Positions 14,769 to 22,248 of a stretch of DNA of 32,044 nt are shown here, piece after piece. Position 1 is the first letter of the stretch; every line of letters begins with the position of its first letter. The translations under genes were made by a program, and so were the position numbers. Where the stretch lies: the NCBI GenBank assembly GCA_003215175.1, contig QCKS01000016.1:1-32044 (forward strand). Direction: 5' to 3'. Under the pieces are notes generated by a model. It was not told where the DNA came from, searched no databases, and saw only the letters and a program-made list of their open reading frames with translations. Origin of the DNA: Acidimicrobiales bacterium AG-410-I20 (lineage in GTDB: Bacteria > Actinomycetota > Acidimicrobiia > Acidimicrobiales > MedAcidi-G1).

Positions 14769-16504
14769 GATTCTGAGATGCTGAGTAGCGTGACCGTGCC
14801 AGCAGTCCCATCCACTTCAACCATTGCTCCTTCAGGAATTTTTTCTGTAGCGCCTTCTACGGCAACAACACAAGGAATGCCAAGTTCCCGAGAAACAATA
14901 ATCGCATGAGACATCAACGCCCCTACGTTCACAACAACCGCTGCCGCGGGCAGAAACAATGGAGTCCATGCAGGATCAGTTAATGGAGCGACAAGGACGT
15001 CACCAGGTTCTAGGTTCAGAGCATCAGCAGGATCCATAACGATACGGGCTCGACCTCTAGCTATCCCACTACTACCCGCATTACCAACGAGAACATCCCC
15101 CGTCTTACTGGGCTGAATGGCGTCAACCGACTCTTTTATTTTCTCTAACTCTTCGAGGGTGAGAACCTCCTCTTGGGAACTGATAAAGAACGGGGGAGTG
15201 ATTTCAGAAAAACGATCAAAAAGAATGCCCCTTTCCTGAATTACTGAAACATAGTTCTCTGGACTCTCTAAGTAATCTGGAAGTTCTTCAAAAGGATCTA
15301 GTAGAGCCACTCTTACAGGATCGGGGTTGCCGCCACGCTCAGCTGCTCTTCTAACCAATTCGCGATACACCTGTTTCGCTGGAAGATTGACTCGAACAGC
15401 GCGATCACGAGTAGCTTCGCGTGCTTGTGCCCAAAAAGGAGCAGCTTTGAGTGCCTTATCAAACTGGATTCGATCCAATAAACCAAGATGAGGACGAACT
15501 TTTTCTGCTGCAGCTAAGCGTTTCTGCTCATTATCTTCGAGTCGAAGAGAAGGCGAAAGATCATGTTCTGCAATTCTCATACGATCTAGTGCCATTAACG
15601 CTAATTCGGGTGTGTTCTCCCAATTCCTTGAAGAAATTTCCCAATCGTTTGGCCCGCGATGGCCATGCGCATCTATGAAATCCTGAAACAAATCAAAGAA
15701 CTTTTCAGCTTCTGGCTTGCCTTCTAGACGCTCCAATAATCCTTCTACTCCTAAATCAAATTCCGCATCAACAACAGGCATCTCTTTTACAAACTTCGCT
15801 ATCCGGTAAAGATCGTTTGAATATTGTGCAGAATGCACATCTCCTGAAGCCCCAACCAAATGTGTGACTAGCCCAGGCTCTCCAGCAGCAGCGCTTGCAT
15901 CAGCGAGAGTCCCTGATACAACAGCAGCGAGAGCTGAAGAAAGCATATGGTTCCTGAAAGCAGGGAAGAAGGCATCGGGAAAGGTGTGAAGAAAATCAAT
16001 CAATTCCTTATCAGGCGCGTCAAGTGAGGGGCGTTTTTTCTCGTACTCTGAAGCTATTTCAAAACTCTCTGTAACGATGTCAGGCAATTCGTCTGCATTT
16101 AATGCATTGAGAACTACTTTCAGAATCTTTAGTGAAGAGAAAAAACTCTTATCACCTTTCTTTGGAACATATTTGGGCGGATTGCCTTCACCAAAGAAAG
16201 AGACATCGATAGCTTCTGCTGAACTACCTGGAGCGCGAACACCCATCATTCGTAAATAGGAAAGGTTTAAGTAGACATATCCTCCGTAAAGGCCGATGAT
16301 GACAGGATCTGATGAAGAGAAATCATTTGATTTCAATAAACCAAGAGTTCGGTAAGCCTCTCGCCAAGCTTTTTCGCCAGAAAGTACACCCAATTTATAG
16401 CTTAAGGGAGTAACTACTTCGGGGAATACTTCACCCACGTTCCCCCGAGTGTTTATTGGCCATCTCGGATCAATAGTTCCTTCGATTATCCACTGAGTTC
16501 CCAC
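14765..16504 (-). CDS. PEP-utilizing enzyme, phosphohistidine swivelling-domain protein lacking ATP-grasp domain
   Basis: The 579-residue protein ends in a PEP-utilizers mobile domain (about 475-575) with GSSGIARGRARIV, GDVLVAPLTDPAWTPLF and the catalytic H533 in GALMSHAIIVSREL, the histidine that carries phosphate in PEP synthase, PPDK and rifampicin phosphotransferase. The N-terminal ~450 residues are helical and open with RGNVGEVFPEVVTPLSYKLG, like the substrate-binding middle domain of rifampicin-phosphotransferase-type proteins. There is no PPDK-type ATP-grasp domain and no C-terminal PEP-binding barrel, so it needs a separate partner, or another role; none is encoded nearby. The GTG start at 16504 has an ideal AAGGAG site 7 bases upstream. 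It overlaps the patatin stop by 4 bases. Confidence 0.82.
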   Translation of the reverse strand: MGTQWIIEGTIDPRWPINTRGNVGEVFPEVVTPLSYKLGVLSGEKAWREAYRTLGLLKSNDFSSSDPVIIGLYGGYVYLNLSYLRMMGVRAPGSSAEAIDVSFFGEGNPPKYVPKKGDKSFFSSLKILKVVLNALNADELPDIVTESFEIASEYEKKRPSLDAPDKELIDFLHTFPDAFFPAFRNHMLSSALAAVVSGTLADASAAAGEPGLVTHLVGASGDVHSAQYSNDLYRIAKFVKEMPVVDAEFDLGVEGLLERLEGKPEAEKFFDLFQDFIDAHGHRGPNDWEISSRNWENTPELALMALDRMRIAEHDLSPSLRLEDNEQKRLAAAEKVRPHLGLLDRIQFDKALKAAPFWAQAREATRDRAVRVNLPAKQVYRELVRRAAERGGNPDPVRVALLDPFEELPDYLESPENYVSVIQERGILFDRFSEITPPFFISSQEEVLTLEELEKIKESVDAIQPSKTGDVLVGNAGSSGIARGRARIVMDPADALNLEPGDVLVAPLTDPAWTPLFLPAAAVVVNVGALMSHAIIVSRELGIPCVVAVEGATEKIPEGAMVEVDGTAGTVTLLSISES

Positions 16505-16511
16505 TAGTGTG

Positions 16512-16517
16512 CTCCTT
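16512..16517 (-). promoter_or_regulatory. Shine-Dalgarno site fixing the GTG start of the PEP-utilizer gene
   Basis: On the minus strand AAGGAG lies 7 bases before the GTG whose first base is 16504. No ATG in this frame is as well placed, so the GTG start is well supported. Confidence 0.8.
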
Positions 16518-16610
16518 TGTTTCTGCTAAAGGAACTTACTGTTAGAGGCAAATTAAAGCAAAGGGAGAAATATTTTTGCATCTCTCGTTATTCAACGCGA
16601 GAATGGAAGC

Positions 16611-16748
16611 AGTTCACGATTGGGTGTACGTGCTTGACGGAAACTCAAGCGTCTCCCGTAGGGAATCGTTAACTCGGGGATCAAATAGTGATCTCTGGAT
16701 TGCGCCCGTCTCAAGATGGAGACGGGTGCCTTCGCGTCTGGGTGAACT
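16611..16748 (-). ncRNA. Candidate structured RNA or leader (multibranched fold)
   Basis: A closing helix AGTTCAC (16611-16617) with GTGAACT (16742-16748) encloses four hairpins. The strongest is GCGCCCGTCTC/GAGACGGGTGC (16702-16712 with 16719-16729, 11 pairs including one G-T, 6-base loop). The others are GCTTGA/TCAAGC, a short TCCC/GGGA stem and GATCA/TGATC with G-T extensions. On the minus strand it would lie about 105-245 bases before the PEP-utilizer GTG, in the position of a long 5' leader; a stand-alone RNA on either strand is also possible. I do not recognise it as a T-box, TPP, cobalamin, SAM, glycine, SRP, 6S or tmRNA element. Strand choice is a guess from context. Confidence 0.4.
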
Positions 16749-16768
16749 AAATTGTCGTTGTCAATAAA

Positions 16769-16794
16769 GAAACCCTGACATTAATCAGGGTTTC
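16769..16794 (-). terminator. Rho-independent terminator after the helicase/cold-shock gene
   Basis: A perfect 10-pair stem, GAAACCCTGA with TCAGGGTTTC, and a 6-base loop lies 23 bases beyond the helicase stop. Read on the minus strand it is followed by a T-rich tail (TTTATTGA after the stem's own TTTC), as expected for an intrinsic terminator. The plus-strand side has no T tract. Confidence 0.75.
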
Positions 16795-16817
16795 AACTTA
16801 TTACTAAACGTATTTGT

Positions 16818-17018
16818 TCAGACTTTACGAACCTCGAGGGCTTCTGGGCCCTTGCGTCCTTCGCCAACTTCAAATTCTACTTCTTGTCCTTCGTCCAAAC
16901 TTTTATAGCCGGAACCATCAATATTTGAATAATGAACAAAGACGTCTTCGCCTTCTTCAACGGAAATGAATCCGTATCCTTTTTCAGAATTAAAAAACTT
17001 TACTGTGCCACGTGGCAT
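16818..17018 (-). other. Cold-shock domain segment with possible internal start (CspA-like, 66 aa)
   Basis: The last 66 codons of the helicase gene encode a complete, ordinary-length cold-shock protein beginning [17 protein letters not shown]. Its first codon is ATG, as in free CspA proteins. The bases before it (AAAGAAAG, about 9-16 upstream) are only a weak ribosome-binding site. Whether this is expressed as a domain only or also as a separate protein cannot be decided from sequence. Confidence 0.55.
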
Positions 17019-18479
17019 GGTATTCACTTTCTTTGATTTATTAACCGAGCCGTGGTTGGCACGATGAGCAAAGTCTACGCGAGAAGTAGGCAATAACCGT
17101 TCATCCTCATACGCAGAATTTTTTTGGAGGTGGGCGCGGCGAGCTTTACGGTTAGGTCCATTGGGTCCCACTGCAGCTAGATGCCTGTCTTTTTGTCTCG
17201 GTTTTTTCTTGTTCTGTTTTTTTCGATTTTGAGTTTTTTTAGTCTCCTGAAAGTGAGCAGATTTCTTTTGTTTTTTTGGAGGATTATCAGAAGTAGAAGT
17301 GTTGTTCTTTGGTTTATTTTTTTTGTTCTCGGGTAAGGATTTTTGAATAGGGGGAAGATAGTCCTTCAGCCAATGTGGGGTAGGCGAGGAAATTTCTTCC
17401 TGTAGGTCGATTTTTTGTTGCATTCTTTTTGCTTCTTTTATTTGGTTTGGTAAAAGCAAAGAAATTACAATTCCGTTTCTTCCAGCTCTAGCTGTTCGTC
17501 CAGATCGATGAATGTAGGCTTTGTGATCCTCAGGAGGGTCAAAGTGCATTACAGCAACAACATCATCTACATGTATTCCTCTAGCTGCAACATCTGTTGC
17601 AATCAGAACTTGCACTTTATTCTTTGTGAAATCGTTGAGCGCTCGAGATCTTTGGTTTTGACTGCGACCACCGTGGATAGCGGCTGCTTTGATTCCTGAT
17701 TTTGACATTTGTTTTGTAAGACGATCAACTCCATGTCGGGTTCTACAGAAGACGATAGCTGGCCAAGCAGAGTTAAGAATTTCAGCTGCTATTTCAAGGC
17801 GATTGCTTTTATCTACTTTCCAAAAGAAGTGATGGGCTGCAGTTATGTCAGGGGTTTCGTTACCTACCGTATGAGTGACTGGATTATTTAGGTGTTGTTT
17901 AATTAGTTGTGCAACATCTCCATCTAAAGTCGCAGAGAATAAAACGGTTTGACGCTCTTTGCTGGTTTGGTGGAGTAAACGATTAACAGAGGGCATGAAT
18001 CCCATGTCTGCCATACGGTCAGCCTCGTCGAGTACGACTTTTTCCACCGAGGAGAGATTTACCGCTTTTTGTTGAATTAGATCTTCAAGTCTCCCCGGAC
18101 AAGCTACGAGTATGTCTACTCCCTTCTTTAGGGTGTGTAGTTGGGCGCCATATCCAACACCGCCGTAAACAACTCCAACGCGAACGTCGCGTGAGAGGGA
18201 ACGCAATTCTGTATAAATTTGCTCTGCAAGTTCACGAGTTGGAGATAAAACTAAGGCGTGAGGATATTTGGATTGTGAGCGTTTAGAAGAAACGATCAGC
18301 GGAATACCAAATGCCAGAGTTTTCCCTGATCCAGTAGGAGCGCGACCGCAAACGTCTTTTCCGGCGAGTAAGTCACTGATCGTTGCTGATTGAATCTCAA
18401 AAGGTTTATGGATACCCCTTTGTTCCAAGTCGTTACAAATAGACGCGGGAACACCTATTTCTGAAAAAGTTAAAGTCAT
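16818..18479 (-). CDS. DEAD-box RNA helicase fused to a C-terminal cold-shock domain
   Basis: A 553-residue ATP-dependent RNA helicase with a complete motif set: Q motif (PFEIQSATI), motif I APTGSGKT (47-54), Ia PTRELA, II DEAD (151-154), III SAT (182-184), [33 protein letters not shown] (324-334). Residues 380-487 form a Lys/Asn/Gln-rich disordered tail, typical of RNA-annealing helicases. Residues 488-553 are a full CspA-type cold-shock domain with RNP1 KGYGFI and RNP2 VFVHY, in the same frame with no stop. An in-frame ATG at the domain boundary (17018 on the minus strand) could also yield free CspA. The role is inferred as unwinding of structured mRNA in the cold. Start ATG has AAAGGA upstream; a long structured leader precedes it. 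Confidence 0.92.
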   Translation of the reverse strand: MTLTFSEIGVPASICNDLEQRGIHKPFEIQSATISDLLAGKDVCGRAPTGSGKTLAFGIPLIVSSKRSQSKYPHALVLSPTRELAEQIYTELRSLSRDVRVGVVYGGVGYGAQLHTLKKGVDILVACPGRLEDLIQQKAVNLSSVEKVVLDEADRMADMGFMPSVNRLLHQTSKERQTVLFSATLDGDVAQLIKQHLNNPVTHTVGNETPDITAAHHFFWKVDKSNRLEIAAEILNSAWPAIVFCRTRHGVDRLTKQMSKSGIKAAAIHGGRSQNQRSRALNDFTKNKVQVLIATDVAARGIHVDDVVAVMHFDPPEDHKAYIHRSGRTARAGRNGIVISLLLPNQIKEAKRMQQKIDLQEEISSPTPHWLKDYLPPIQKSLPENKKNKPKNNTSTSDNPPKKQKKSAHFQETKKTQNRKKQNKKKPRQKDRHLAAVGPNGPNRKARRAHLQKNSAYEDERLLPTSRVDFAHRANHGSVNKSKKVNTMPRGTVKFFNSEKGYGFISVEEGEDVFVHYSNIDGSGYKSLDEGQEVEFEVGEGRKGPEALEVRKV

Positions 18480-18656
18480 GTTTTCCTTTGCCCGCGTCAG
18501 CGGTAGCTATAAGTTCGCGCTCTTTTGAAGATCGAGATAGATGGTTAGGTGGCTCACTTGACGAATAACTACACCTGTCCGCGAACCTTCCAGCAATAAA
18601 TCACTGGAACACAAACTAGTTTACCTGAATGAGAGCGCAATTTGGTGTTAAGGAAA
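18480..18656 (-). promoter_or_regulatory. Long leader region of the helicase/cold-shock gene with foldable arms
   Basis: This 177-base gap upstream of the helicase contains a perfect 7-base complementary pair (18513-18519 with 18580-18586, GTTCGCG/CGCGAAC) and inner AGGTG/CACCT arms on the minus strand, plus a TTCCAG/CTGGAA stem near 18588-18609. A structured 5' leader is common in cold-induced mRNAs. I cannot place a promoter or separate it from sequence that ends the upstream acyltransferase transcript. Confidence 0.35.
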
Positions 18657-19853
18657 CTAATGCTGTAGTTGATGTCTCAACTTTGCATTTAAAGGTTCTT
18701 CAAAAAACCGGTAACTTAAGCCAGCGACAAGAACAGATCCACAAATACTTATTAGAAGCAACGAGAAGAAATTTCCTGTAAGTTCCGGCCAGTCCAGCCA
18801 ACTATGCGCCCAAGTCAAGAACCCCTGATGCCATAGGTATATGCCGTATGAAATAGATCCGAGATATGCCATTGGACGTGATGAAAAGAAATCTAAAATC
18901 TTGTTTGAGGCGCTGGACTTGAAAACAAGTGGAATCAACAAACAAGCCCCGATAATCCAATAGAGGGTCTGTCGAGCCATATGAGTTTTCAAATTCAGAA
19001 ACCAGGGCTCACTACCAAACCCACGTGGCAAATTTAATTGAGTAGAAACCAGCCAAAACAAGGCTGCGCCAATGACCCACCACAAGAAAGGTTGACGTAC
19101 AAAAAATTCTGTCGCTCTTCTAACTTTCGGTTGCTTAGTTTCCCAAGCTGATACAACTGCTAAGACCATACCGATAGAAAAAGTGTCTAAATAAGACGGC
19201 ATCCAAAGATCTGCACCTGAAGCCCACCAACTTCCAGAATCAGGGGCAATTTTTGTTAACACAAATCGGAAAACGTAACTAAAGAAACTCAATCCAAAGC
19301 AAAGCAGGATCAAGAAGCGTGCTTGGTTATCAACCGATTTATTTCTTGTTAGTCGTCTAGCGAAAAGGGCGAACAAAGGAAGAAGCAAATAGAAACTTAG
19401 TTCTGTGGCCAAACTCCAAGCCTGACTAATTCCAAATAAACCCCAAGTTGGATCATAAATTTGCGTCAGAGACAAAGCCATGGTCACTTGACCAGCTCCA
19501 ATTAATTGGATGGCGCCAAGACCGAGAAGAACAAGTAAAGCTAGCCAATAAGCAGGGTAGATACGGCAAATCCTGCGAATCCAGAAATGACCGATCTTAT
19601 CGGAAGAGGTTTCTTCAAATTGATTAAGAACAAATGGTCGGAAGAGAAGAAATCCTGAAAGAACGAAGAATATTGAGACACCAATATCCATACGGCTAAA
19701 AAACTGACCAAAAAAATCATTACGGAAAGTTAAGCCGCTAGAGAATCCGGCGTGATGAACAACGATCAATAAGGCGCCAAAAGCACGAAGTCCATCTAAA
19801 CCTCCAAACCAGAATTTTGACTTTGAAGTTTTTACTGCTGCAGAGTTAGTCAT
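18657..19853 (-). CDS. Acyltransferase family 3 (OafA/YrhL-like) membrane protein
   Basis: A 398-residue polytopic membrane protein of the acyltransferase-3 family, which moves acyl groups (often acetyl) onto sugars of lipids, peptidoglycan or polysaccharides. The hallmark N-terminal helix is GLDGLRAFGALLIVVHHAGF (residues 18-37), carrying the conserved Arg and His; GVSIFFVLSGFLLFRPF follows. About ten further hydrophobic segments continue to the closing RFFEEPLNAKLR, a typical family end. SISYGIYLWHQGFLTW is the conserved late motif. No C-terminal SGNH domain is present, so it is the short form. The acceptor is unknown. An AAGG site lies 9 bases before the ATG. It reads away from the Rieske gene across 104 bases. 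Confidence 0.9.
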   Translation of the reverse strand: MTNSAAVKTSKSKFWFGGLDGLRAFGALLIVVHHAGFSSGLTFRNDFFGQFFSRMDIGVSIFFVLSGFLLFRPFVLNQFEETSSDKIGHFWIRRICRIYPAYWLALLVLLGLGAIQLIGAGQVTMALSLTQIYDPTWGLFGISQAWSLATELSFYLLLPLFALFARRLTRNKSVDNQARFLILLCFGLSFFSYVFRFVLTKIAPDSGSWWASGADLWMPSYLDTFSIGMVLAVVSAWETKQPKVRRATEFFVRQPFLWWVIGAALFWLVSTQLNLPRGFGSEPWFLNLKTHMARQTLYWIIGACLLIPLVFKSSASNKILDFFSSRPMAYLGSISYGIYLWHQGFLTWAHSWLDWPELTGNFFSLLLISICGSVLVAGLSYRFFEEPLNAKLRHQLQH

Positions 19854-19993
19854 AACTGGGCCTTAAATAAAGGAATAGTCGTCAAGAAACAATAGCAATT
19901 CTGTTCACCCTGAACGAGAAGGGTAAAAAATGATTCCGAGAATAACTTCTAAAATATTTGTATACATGCCTTGTTTGCTTTAGTTTTTCTTCA

Positions 19994-21142
19994 ATGGTTG
20001 GGATTGCAACTGAAATTAAAGAGGGGTTAGAAAGGTGTGTTGCTTCACCAGAAGATGCACATACTCTCCCTGCTGCTTGTTATGTAGACCCGGGAATTTA
20101 TGAGATAGAACAAAACCTTCTCTTCCGTTCAGGTTGGGTAGGTCTGGGTCGTTCTGATCGATGGAAAAATCCAGGAGACTATTCCGCTCTTGAAATAGGC
20201 GGGGTTCCCGTCGTTGTAACGCGAGACGAAAATAATAAACTGCGGGCCTTCGCTAACACTTGCCGGCATCGCTCTTCTCAAATTATGACCGGAGAAGGAA
20301 CATGCTCTCGCTTTCGTTGTCGCTTTCATTTCTGGACTTATGCGTTAGACGGAAGACTCATAGGAGCCCCCAGCATGAATAAAACTCCCGGTTTCGAACA
20401 AGAAGATTTCGGACTTAAAGAGTTTGCATTAGAAGAAACACACGGGTTTGTTTTATTAAGTTTGGAAGAAAACCCAACAAACCTTCATACTTGGCTGGGA
20501 GACTTCAAAGACGTTCATGCACCGTGGCCGGCAGAAGAACTTGTTACTACTCGCCGTCGAGAATTCACCGTAGATTGCAACTGGAAAGCTTTCGCTGAAG
20601 TGTTCAACGAGTACTATCACCTCCCTTATGTTCACCCGGTCAGTATCGGAACTACCTATAACGAACCAGATCAAGCTGAAGAAGTGAATGGAGCTTTTGC
20701 TACTCATTTTGGAACGACTGAAGGTACAGGTGGCCTCTTGGATGAGCAGCAAGGAACAGGTCAAGAATTGCCCGTGATGGAAACGCTTACCGGCAGACTG
20801 CGTTCGGGAGTTCGGTACTCGTGGATGTTTCCAAATATTGTGACTGCTTTTGGTTCCGATGCAATGTGGATGTATGAGATATATCCAGAGTCAGCTGATC
20901 GAAGTAGTTGTGCGATGACGGTCTGTTTCCCTCAAAGCACAATTGATGAAGAAGATTTTGAAGAAAAATCTGAAATTTATTATGAAAGATTTGAGGCAGC
21001 GCTAGAGGAAGACATACCAATGCTTGAACAACAACACGCCGGTATGAAATCACCGTTTGCTCAACAGGGAAGATACTCCTACTTAGAGCCAAGTGTTGCA
21101 AGATTTGCTTCTTGGTACGCCCAATCGCTTCTCGCTAATTAG
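19994..21142 (+). CDS. Rieske non-heme iron oxygenase, alpha subunit
   Basis: The protein (382 residues from 19994) has a Rieske [2Fe-2S] domain with CRH (C90, H92) and CRFH (C109, H112), and a catalytic domain with mononuclear iron ligands H209 and H214 in EVFNEYYHLPYVHP. The E-x-YH pattern resembles the choline/glycine-betaine monooxygenase-like and other single-component-type oxygenases rather than classic benzene dioxygenases. No ferredoxin reductase or beta subunit is adjacent, so electrons must come from elsewhere. The frame extends to an ATG at 19958, but the Met at 19994 (MVGIATEIKEG) is preferred: the extra residues (MYTCLVCFSF) are unlike the family, and a TATACA-like sequence at about 19949 suggests transcription starts between them with a short or absent leader. 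It shares its last bases with convergent arfB. Confidence 0.87.
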   Translation: MVGIATEIKEGLERCVASPEDAHTLPAACYVDPGIYEIEQNLLFRSGWVGLGRSDRWKNPGDYSALEIGGVPVVVTRDENNKLRAFANTCRHRSSQIMTGEGTCSRFRCRFHFWTYALDGRLIGAPSMNKTPGFEQEDFGLKEFALEETHGFVLLSLEENPTNLHTWLGDFKDVHAPWPAEELVTTRRREFTVDCNWKAFAEVFNEYYHLPYVHPVSIGTTYNEPDQAEEVNGAFATHFGTTEGTGGLLDEQQGTGQELPVMETLTGRLRSGVRYSWMFPNIVTAFGSDAMWMYEIYPESADRSSCAMTVCFPQSTIDEEDFEEKSEIYYERFEAALEEDIPMLEQQHAGMKSPFAQQGRYSYLEPSVARFASWYAQSLLAN

Positions 21143-21558
21143 TCATCCCATAAACGACGCCTGTTTGCTTTACGCTCGCTTTGTTCACGCTTGTTTTTTA
21201 ATCGTTTTTCAACAGAACTTCTTGTTGGTCGGGTCTTACGTCGTGGAACCAACTCGACAAGAGCATCTTTGAGTTTAGATTCAAGACGTTTCAGCGCAAG
21301 TTCTCTATTTTGAAACTGAGAACGATGACGATCAACAGAGACTTTCACAACTGAACCAAGTTTGTTTAGAAGCACTTTTCTGACATCTTCTTCAATGCCA
21401 TGAGCGTTTGCTAAATCAAGTGAAGCGTCAACTCGGCTATTTACGCGGTTGGCATGCTGCCCACCAGGGCCGCCCGCGGGACCGAATTTCCAGGAAATAT
21501 CTGAAATCGGAATTCGACATTTAGGTCCACAAGAAAGAAATTGGTCGTTTCTGGCCAT
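21139..21558 (-). CDS. arfB: Peptidyl-tRNA hydrolase ArfB (YaeJ/ICT1-type ribosome rescue)
   Basis: This 139-residue protein releases stalled peptides from ribosomes that lack a stop codon. The GGQ catalytic loop is GPAGGPGGQHANRVNSR (residues 26-42), with Q34, and the flanking segment ISDISWKFG is typical. The C-terminal tail is strongly basic (RRKTRPTRSSVEKRLKNK, SERKANRRRLWDD), as needed to thread into the empty mRNA channel. There is no codon-recognition domain, which separates it from RF1/RF2; length matches E. coli ArfB (140). It overlaps the end of the Rieske gene by 4 bases and is divergent from the hexapeptide acyltransferase across 36 bases. Confidence 0.92.
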   Translation of the reverse strand: MARNDQFLSCGPKCRIPISDISWKFGPAGGPGGQHANRVNSRVDASLDLANAHGIEEDVRKVLLNKLGSVVKVSVDRHRSQFQNRELALKRLESKLKDALVELVPRRKTRPTRSSVEKRLKNKREQSERKANRRRLWDD

Positions 21559-21594
21559 AACCTACCGTAGAACAACCGATAAGGTCCGTGAACG

Positions 21595-22248
21595 ATGGGT
21601 ATAAAAATAAAAATCCAAACATTGACAGCAAGTCTGTTTAGGCGTCTGTCAACCGCGCTAACTCGCATGTCTATCATCGGTCCAGATAGCCGAGAAGGGC
21701 GCCGGTTTGGTCGCTTTGGAGAAGGATCAGCAATTGGATGGCCCACGGGTGCAGGATTCGGCGAAGAATGGATATGGATAGGGGAGAACACGATGATCTC
21801 TTCTTATGTGACTCTCTCAGCAGGAATGGGTCCAAATCAAGAAATGCTTACAAACCCAGTTGTAAAAATAGGGGACCGTTGCCTAATTGGGCGAGGTTCA
21901 TCAATCATCGGGCATTGGTCTATCGAGATAGGAGACGATGTTTTTACCGGTATGAACGTCTACATCACTGATCAGAACCACGGTTACGAAAACCTTGAAG
22001 AGCCAATCGGCACACAAACACCAAACGAAGAAGCAGTTTCTATCGGCGAAGGAAGTTGGATTGGATCAGGAGCTGTGATCCTCCCCGGAGTGAAAATTGG
22101 TAAACATGTTGTTGTTGGATCAAACTCAGTGGTGACCAGTGATGTTCCTGACAATTCAGTTGTGGTAGGTGCACCTGGTCGGGTGATACGACAACACGAC
22201 GGAAATCGTTGGCAACGAAAACATCGTTTCACCTCTAATATTGAATAA
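21595..22248 (+). CDS. Hexapeptide-repeat (left-handed beta-helix) acyltransferase
   Basis: A 217-residue LbetaH acyltransferase of the CysE/LacA/NodL type. Imperfect hexapeptide turns run through the protein: IGENTMISSYVTL, VVKIGDRCLIGRGSSIIG, IEIGDDVFTGMNVYI, VSIGEGSWIGSGAVILPGVKIGKHVVVGSNSVV and VPDNSVVVGAPGRVI. The likely catalytic histidine is in YITDQNHGYEN (about residue 128), where xenobiotic and galactoside acetyltransferases carry theirs. These enzymes trimerise and acetylate or succinylate sugars, amino acids or antibiotics; the acceptor here is unknown. The TAA stop overlaps the ATG of the MBL gene by one base (TAATG), which suggests coupling. The first ~25 residues are basic and not part of the helix. 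Confidence 0.87.
   Translation: MGIKIKIQTLTASLFRRLSTALTRMSIIGPDSREGRRFGRFGEGSAIGWPTGAGFGEEWIWIGENTMISSYVTLSAGMGPNQEMLTNPVVKIGDRCLIGRGSSIIGHWSIEIGDDVFTGMNVYITDQNHGYENLEEPIGTQTPNEEAVSIGEGSWIGSGAVILPGVKIGKHVVVGSNSVVTSDVPDNSVVVGAPGRVIRQHDGNRWQRKHRFTSNIE

Larger units (their letters stand above)
16505..16817. other. Gene-free 313-base intergenic stretch with strong secondary structure
   Basis: This is the only gap above 300 bases. It sits downstream of the helicase gene and upstream of the PEP-utilizer gene, both on the minus strand. It holds a terminator-like hairpin (16769-16794), a multibranched foldable segment (16611-16748) and the translation signal of the PEP-utilizer gene. A 63-codon plus-strand frame (16576-16767) has no ribosome-binding site or recognisable product and runs through the hairpins, so I do not call it a gene. 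Confidence 0.8.

Noticed and set aside
16576-16767. 63-codon plus-strand frame in the gene-free gap
   Set aside because: No ribosome-binding site, no recognisable product, and it runs through strong hairpins; the structure explains the region better.
17000-17060. Frameshift or misassembly creating the helicase-cold-shock fusion
   Set aside because: No stop or frame change is visible at the junction, and both domains are complete in one frame; kept as a check in the findings rather than assumed.
21441-21791. Minus-strand frame spanning the arfB/hexapeptide gap
   Set aside because: Overlaps two well-supported genes and its product shows no family features.
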